In this document: one piece after another, positions 6,859 through 10,695 of the stretch | Layout: each line of letters begins with the position of its first letter | Position numbering within the stretch: position 1 is the first letter of the stretch | Assembly (NCBI GenBank): GCA_031418215.1 | Contig: JANOXC010000025.1 | Location: 1 to 10,695, forward strand | From: JANOXC01 sp031418215 | Lineage (GTDB): Bacteria; Bacteroidota; Bacteroidia; AKYH767-A; OLB10 | Reading direction: 5' to 3' | Length of the DNA: 10,695 nt | Notes under the pieces: generated by a model | Database searches by the model: none | Seen by the model: only the letters and a program-made list of their open reading frames with translations | What the model was told of the DNA's origin: nothing | Position numbers and translations under genes: made by a program

Positions 6859-8139
6859 TTATCTGTTCTCCTGAAATTGATTATTGTTACCAACGGCAAT
6901 TGCTTTTCCTTTCATCTTATATCCAATAAATGGTGTGTTTCGACTTAAAGATTGGAGATGATTTTCAGAAAATGTCCATTCAACATCAGGATTAAAAATC
7001 GTGAAATTAGCTTTCTCTCCTTCTTTAATTTCAACATGCGGCAGTCTTAATATATTCCTTGGGTTCACTGTAATCTTTTCAATTAATTGAGGTAAACTGA
7101 TTTCTCCTGAAAGTGCTGCATTCATCACCCCGAAAAAACTTTCAAGGCCAATCATACCATTCGAAGCATAATCCCACTCCACATGTTTCGATTCAATATC
7201 TTCAGGAGAGTGATCGCTTACAACAACATCAATAGTACCATCAACTAAAGCATCGCAAATCGCAGCAACATCTTCCTTAGAACGTAATGGTGGCTTCACT
7301 TTGAAATTAGTATCGAATTCTTCGAGTGAATCATCTGTCAACACCAAATGATGTGCCGCTACTTCACAGGTAACAGGCATTCCTCCTTTTTTTGCCTGAC
7401 GAATAATCTCCACAGCGCCCTTTGTTGTAATGCCGGCAATGTGTAGTCCTACCCCGGTATATTTGCAAAGTGAAAGATCGCGAAGTAATGCAATCTCTTC
7501 CGCAACTCCAGGTGATCCTTTCAGTCCAAGCATTGTTGTAACTTCACTTTCATTCGATGATGTATTTCCAGACAAACTGGTATCGTCACAAAATACAATT
7601 AATGGTGATTCAATTTGATTGGCATATTGTAAAGCACGCAGCATTACGCCACTGTCCTTGATGAATCTTTTATCATCAGTAAATCCAACAGCACCACCTT
7701 GTTTTAAGTCATACATTTCCGTAATGTCTTTTCCCTCTCTGTTAACCGTCAGCGCACCTAAGGGAAAAACATCGGTTAATCCATTACGGGATTTTGTTTT
7801 TACAAATTCCATGTCGGCACTCGTTTGTAAAACAGGGTTAACGGAAGGCATCAAAGCAACACCTGTAAAACCACCTGATGCTGCAGCTCTTTGTCCGCTG
7901 GCAATAGTTTCCTTTTGTTCATAACCGGGCTCTCGAAAATTAACCCGCATATCAAACCATCCTGCTGAAATACATAATCTTTCAGCATTAAATACTTCAG
8001 TTCCTTTTTTACAATCTGTGGGGGAAATTGATACGGCTATTTTTTTGTAAATTCCGCCTTCTATATATATATCAACAACTTTATCCTGAACTTGAGGATT
8101 GTTATCAATAATGCGCACAGACTTTATTAATAGGTTCAT
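6859..8139 (-). CDS. pyrC: Dihydroorotase-like amidohydrolase, probably lacking catalytic metal ligands
   Basis: The 426-residue sequence is clearly a type I dihydroorotase relative, with amidohydrolase fold throughout. Seen features are FREPG (68-72), GFTDD (152-156), MLGLKGSPGVAEE (203-215), the HH pair at 263-264, PPLR (283-286), SDHSPE (308-313), and the C-terminal NPRNILRLP and GEKANFTIFNPD strands. Active members cyclise carbamoyl-aspartate to dihydroorotate in pyrimidine synthesis. Here the metal motif DxHxH is D63-M-R65-V-N67. The usual His in the VHxED motif is F183, and the ligand His of HxxHxST is G236. NPPLR has become KPPLR, and MPNT has become MPSV. Only the Asp of FTDD and D309 remain of the six expected ligands. 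It may be a non-catalytic partner, as known for the DHOase-like chain of some bacterial aspartate transcarbamoylases. It overlaps the upstream BatA-type gene by four bases, implying translational coupling. Confidence 0.9.
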   Translation of the reverse strand: MNLLIKSVRIIDNNPQVQDKVVDIYIEGGIYKKIAVSISPTDCKKGTEVFNAERLCISAGWFDMRVNFREPGYEQKETIASGQRAAASGGFTGVALMPSVNPVLQTSADMEFVKTKSRNGLTDVFPLGALTVNREGKDITEMYDLKQGGAVGFTDDKRFIKDSGVMLRALQYANQIESPLIVFCDDTSLSGNTSSNESEVTTMLGLKGSPGVAEEIALLRDLSLCKYTGVGLHIAGITTKGAVEIIRQAKKGGMPVTCEVAAHHLVLTDDSLEEFDTNFKVKPPLRSKEDVAAICDALVDGTIDVVVSDHSPEDIESKHVEWDYASNGMIGLESFFGVMNAALSGEISLPQLIEKITVNPRNILRLPHVEIKEGEKANFTIFNPDVEWTFSENHLQSLSRNTPFIGYKMKGKAIAVGNNNQFQENR

Positions 8140-10193
8140 GTTTTCCAGAATCGAAGTAAGAGTGTTTCAGCAAGTAAAAAACCCAGTACTAACATAATAC
8201 AATATTTCCAAAGTGATATTCCTTCCGTCATTTGTTTAAGCTTCCGTGTAAGATCCGGAATAGAATCGTCCAATGTGGAATAATTTGAAATATGATTTTC
8301 GCTCATTAATAATTTCACCTGATCCTCGGAAAGGAAATTCATAGCAGATTCTTTACGACTGTAATTGAAAGAAAGAACCGAAACCGGTTTCCCACCACTT
8401 TTTAATTCATAATGGCCGGCTGTTGAAATCATATTGTTAAAAGTTACATCAATCCCCGATGATGTTACCCGATACTGTGGAATCATTTCAGCTCCTCCAC
8501 CATCACCAAACAACTTAAAATTATCCTCATTGAGTATAACCGTCCCTTTGAGGTGCAATGTCGGGTCTTGTCCAATTGTAAAAGCTAAATTATGCCCTCT
8601 CATACTCAGTATGGCCATTTTATATAATGCAGGAACAAATACAGCATGATGTACCAGGTTGCTGAAACCGGGTGTAAGTGGAACACTGAATATATATAAT
8701 GAACCATTACCAATATTATATTGCGAAAGAAACGGTTCGCCTCCCTGCAGTTGCATCAATACTTGCCTGTTGCTTTTCACTGACGAAGTAAATTCAAAAT
8801 GTTTTAGTGCTACGGGATAGTCAACAGCTGCATCTTGCTTACGATTATTTTGAAACACATCGGAAAAGAGTTCATTGTTTTTATCCAATGAAACAACCTT
8901 ATCATGGTTATTGTTTATTCCTGCAAAAGTTTCTGCGCCAATAAGTTTCAAAAATGAATTATAGGATTCAATATCAGCGGCACTATCAGGGAAAATGATC
9001 AGGTGACCACCTCCGTTCAAATATTTTTTCAACTCTTCTGCTAAACCCGATGCAATCGTCTGAGGCTCATTAATAATTACCAATTGATTTTGAGGTAGCG
9101 AACCATAATCAACTTGCGTGTAAAGACTATTTGTGAAATGAAAAAAAGGATCTTTCCCAAAAAGTGCTTGCAAATAAGTTGATTTTTCTTTCCCATTGAT
9201 GGCAAGAACGGAAACGGCATCCTTTACTTCAAAAGAAAAAAAGTAAGTATCGTCAAATGTTACCGGGTGATCATTGATACTTGCTTCTCCACGGTGCCAG
9301 CCCGGACTACTAATGGTAAAGTTGACAATTGCAATGGCTGACTGACGGGCAGGAATGGAAACAGATGCCACTGCACGCACTTGTCCATCGATTTTGATTT
9401 TGACAGGAATGTTTTCAGCATCCTGATCATTACCATTGACAATTCTTACAGAAAATTCTGTGGCCTGATTCAACTGTACACTAGGAAAACTTAACCAGCA
9501 ACTGTCAATATATATATTCTCCGTTACAATTGCCTGAACAGGCACCAGGTTAATTGTTTCTGAACTATCAACATCCAACGGGCCATTGCCTGCCATATTT
9601 GACTGAAAATCAGAAATTATATATTGAGCTCCACCAGCATTATTACCTCTTATCAGTGCTTCATGTTGTCTTTTGATGATTTCGTTTAAGGAACGCGTAC
9701 TGTTGCTTATCGTTGTTCTGTCAAGCATATCAAGAAAATCTTCACGGCTCATCAAGCGCTGATGTACAGGATCAAACTCTGCTGTTAGCAACTGAAAACG
9801 GGTATAAGCCGGATAGGCATTCACAATCTCCCTGGCTTTCTTTCTCGCCACTTCGAGTAATGTACCATCAGACCTGATAGCTTCCATGGTAAAACTATTA
9901 TCAACATAGATACTCACGCCATCAGCCCTTACCGCTTTTTTAGAAAGCTTTGAGGGAAAAATAGGTCGGGCAAAAGCAAAAACCAGAAATGAAACGGCTA
10001 GTATCCTGGATGCCAGAACAAGCAAATGTTTCAACTTAGATTTACTAGTAGTTTCCTGCTTCAGCTCCTTCAGAAAACGAACATTGGTGAAAAAAACTTT
10101 TTTAAATCGCCTGAAATTAAAAAGATGAATAATTATTGGAATGGCAATCAATAAAAGTGCGTAGAGAAAACCGGGCGATAAGAATTGTATCAT
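8136..10193 (-). CDS. BatA/vWA-domain integral membrane protein
   Basis: This is a membrane-anchored protein of the BatA (aerotolerance regulator N-terminal domain) group, common in Bacteroidota. I place the start at 10193, giving 685 residues. MIQFLSPGFLYALLLIAIP is the conserved family N-terminus, and the 16 codons available upstream to 10241 look unrelated to it. Two hydrophobic helices lie at about 7-24 and 55-77, flanking a basic stretch (FNFRRFKKVFFTNVRFL). A von Willebrand A-like domain follows, with MIDAS-like DNSFT at 98-102 and a second Asp in IISDFQSN at about 195. Residues about 225-322 look like a CARDB/Ig-like domain, and about 325-500 like a GATase1-like fold (EELKKYLNGGGHLIIFP at 386-402). 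One C-terminal helix lies at about 661-680 (LWKYCIMLVLGFLLAETLLL). The molecular role is not established. Its TGA overlaps the ATG of the dihydroorotase-like gene. Confidence 0.92.
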   Translation of the reverse strand: MIQFLSPGFLYALLLIAIPIIIHLFNFRRFKKVFFTNVRFLKELKQETTSKSKLKHLLVLASRILAVSFLVFAFARPIFPSKLSKKAVRADGVSIYVDNSFTMEAIRSDGTLLEVARKKAREIVNAYPAYTRFQLLTAEFDPVHQRLMSREDFLDMLDRTTISNSTRSLNEIIKRQHEALIRGNNAGGAQYIISDFQSNMAGNGPLDVDSSETINLVPVQAIVTENIYIDSCWLSFPSVQLNQATEFSVRIVNGNDQDAENIPVKIKIDGQVRAVASVSIPARQSAIAIVNFTISSPGWHRGEASINDHPVTFDDTYFFSFEVKDAVSVLAINGKEKSTYLQALFGKDPFFHFTNSLYTQVDYGSLPQNQLVIINEPQTIASGLAEELKKYLNGGGHLIIFPDSAADIESYNSFLKLIGAETFAGINNNHDKVVSLDKNNELFSDVFQNNRKQDAAVDYPVALKHFEFTSSVKSNRQVLMQLQGGEPFLSQYNIGNGSLYIFSVPLTPGFSNLVHHAVFVPALYKMAILSMRGHNLAFTIGQDPTLHLKGTVILNEDNFKLFGDGGGAEMIPQYRVTSSGIDVTFNNMISTAGHYELKSGGKPVSVLSFNYSRKESAMNFLSEDQVKLLMSENHISNYSTLDDSIPDLTRKLKQMTEGISLWKYCIMLVLGFLLAETLLLRFWKT

Positions 10194-10467
10194 TTTTAGT
10201 TCAGCGAAAATAGTGATTTTGTAGATGTAAGGCCTTAACAAATGAAGGATTGATAATGAACGACAAATTCAATACTAAATTACTACGTTATTGACACCAA
10301 TTGAGTTAGAAAAAAGGATACCAGCGAATACACATCAAGTCACGATTGCAGTTATTAACACTTCCCTGTAAATTAATAATTCAAGCTTGTTCAGCCAACC
10401 TGCTATGAGGCCATATATTTGTTTTAATCCGTTGACCGGACTATGTGATGAAGCTAAACAACCAATT
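10194..10467. other. Divergent intergenic region
   Basis: These 274 bases separate the minus-strand BatA-type gene from the plus-strand PhoH gene and should hold both promoters. A perfect 10-bp palindrome (TAAGGCCTTA, 10228-10237) sits about 35 bases before the BatA start, but one such palindrome is expected by chance in a window this size. No minus-strand match to TAnnTTTG was found. The only consensus-like promoter I see faces PhoH. The region codes for nothing that I can support. Confidence 0.5.
10387..10421 (+). promoter_or_regulatory. Candidate Bacteroidota-type promoter for the PhoH gene
   Basis: TATATTTG at 10414-10421 is an exact match to the Bacteroidota -7 consensus TAnnTTTG. A TTG at 10387-10389 could be the -33 element, although the 24-base spacing is a little longer than the usual 19-21. 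Transcription would begin near 10428, about 40 bases before the ATG at 10468. This would exclude the in-frame upstream ATG at 10405 and so favours the 10468 start. It is a single-site pattern match only. Confidence 0.35.
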
Positions 10468-10695
10468 ATGGCCAAAACAACTGTTAAAGACAAAGACAGG
10501 AAAATCTTTGTGCTGGATACCTCAGCAATACTATTCGACCACAATGCCATCTTTAATTTTAAAGAACATGATGTAGCAATTCCAATTACGGTATTAGAAG
10601 AGATTGATCGTTTTAAAAAAGGGAATGACGTAATCAATTTTGAAGCCAGGGAGTTTATCCGCAGCATCGATAAGTTATCGGGTAGTTTTTCATTG
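10468..10695 (+). CDS. phoH: PhoH family protein with N-terminal PIN domain (partial, 3' end missing)
   Basis: Only the first 76 residues are in the window; the frame is open to the right edge. They form the start of a PIN nuclease-like domain: KIFVLDTSAILFDHNAI (12-28) with the first catalytic-type Asp at D17, then VAIPITVLEEIDRFKKG (36-52) with acidic E44/E45/D47, then an INFEAREFIRSID helix. This N-terminus is characteristic of the longer PhoH proteins (PhoH2/YlaK type), in which a PIN domain precedes a P-loop PhoH ATPase/helicase domain; that second part would lie beyond base 10695. The family is linked to RNA unwinding and cleavage. MAKTTVKDKDRKIFVLD fits the usual start of Bacteroidota members, so I prefer 10468 over the in-frame ATG at 10405. 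A 110-codon open frame on the opposite strand (10335-10667) is treated as its shadow. Confidence 0.85.
   Translation, partial: MAKTTVKDKDRKIFVLDTSAILFDHNAIFNFKEHDVAIPITVLEEIDRFKKGNDVINFEAREFIRSIDKLSGSFSL

Noticed and set aside
7619..7924. Plus-strand open frame of 101 codons
   Set aside because: It is antisense to the dihydroorotase-like gene, which has clear family motifs through this stretch.
10228..10237. Perfect palindrome TAAGGCCTTA as an operator
   Set aside because: A 10-bp palindrome is expected several times by chance in a window of this length, and no second copy or matching regulator is visible.
10194..10241. Sixteen-codon N-terminal extension of the BatA-type protein
   Set aside because: The extension does not resemble the family N-terminus, whereas MIQFLSPGFLYALL starting at 10193 does.
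10335..10667. Minus-strand open frame of 110 codons at the right end
   Set aside because: It lies opposite the start of the PhoH gene, whose translation has clear PIN motifs; the antisense translation resembles no protein family.

Overview
The window looks like chromosomal DNA of a Bacteroidota bacterium, probably near Chitinophagales/Saprospirales/Sphingobacteriales. The evidence is the AT-rich composition, the near absence of Shine-Dalgarno sequences, and gene types typical of the phylum: a DUF2027-Smr protein, a BatA-domain membrane protein coupled to a dihydroorotase-like gene, a long M23 peptidase, and a PIN-PhoH protein. One sequence also fits the Bacteroidota -7 promoter consensus TAnnTTTG. 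The exact genus cannot be read from the sequence.

Layout. On the plus strand, positions 1-4119 hold four genes. The first is the C-terminal part of a probable exported carbohydrate-binding-like protein. Two bases later comes a full-length polyprenyl-phosphate sugar-1-phosphate transferase, the priming enzyme for an exopolysaccharide or capsule. Then come a 3-hydroxybutyryl-CoA dehydrogenase and a DUF2027/Smr protein. On the minus strand, positions 4109-10193 hold, in transcription order, a BatA/vWA-type membrane protein, a dihydroorotase homologue overlapping it by four bases, a divergent methyltransferase-like protein, and an exported M23 (LytM-type) peptidase. The two gene blocks meet tail to tail with an 11-base overlap. 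At the right end a divergent plus-strand gene, cut by the window edge, begins a PIN-PhoH protein.

How the genes may work together. The first two genes are almost certainly co-transcribed and point to surface polysaccharide synthesis. The BatA and dihydroorotase-like genes are translationally coupled. The M23 peptidase acts on peptidoglycan in the periplasm. The dehydrogenase is ordinary acyl-CoA metabolism. I see no RNA gene, CRISPR array, insertion sequence or prophage, and no frameshifted gene. No stretch over 300 bases lacks a gene.

I did not find a clear undescribed system. The most notable point is that the dihydroorotase homologue appears to have lost four of the six metal ligands of the active type I enzyme, so it is probably a non-catalytic member of the family. 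The methyltransferase-like protein, which lacks the usual glycine-rich SAM motif, is the least characterised gene.
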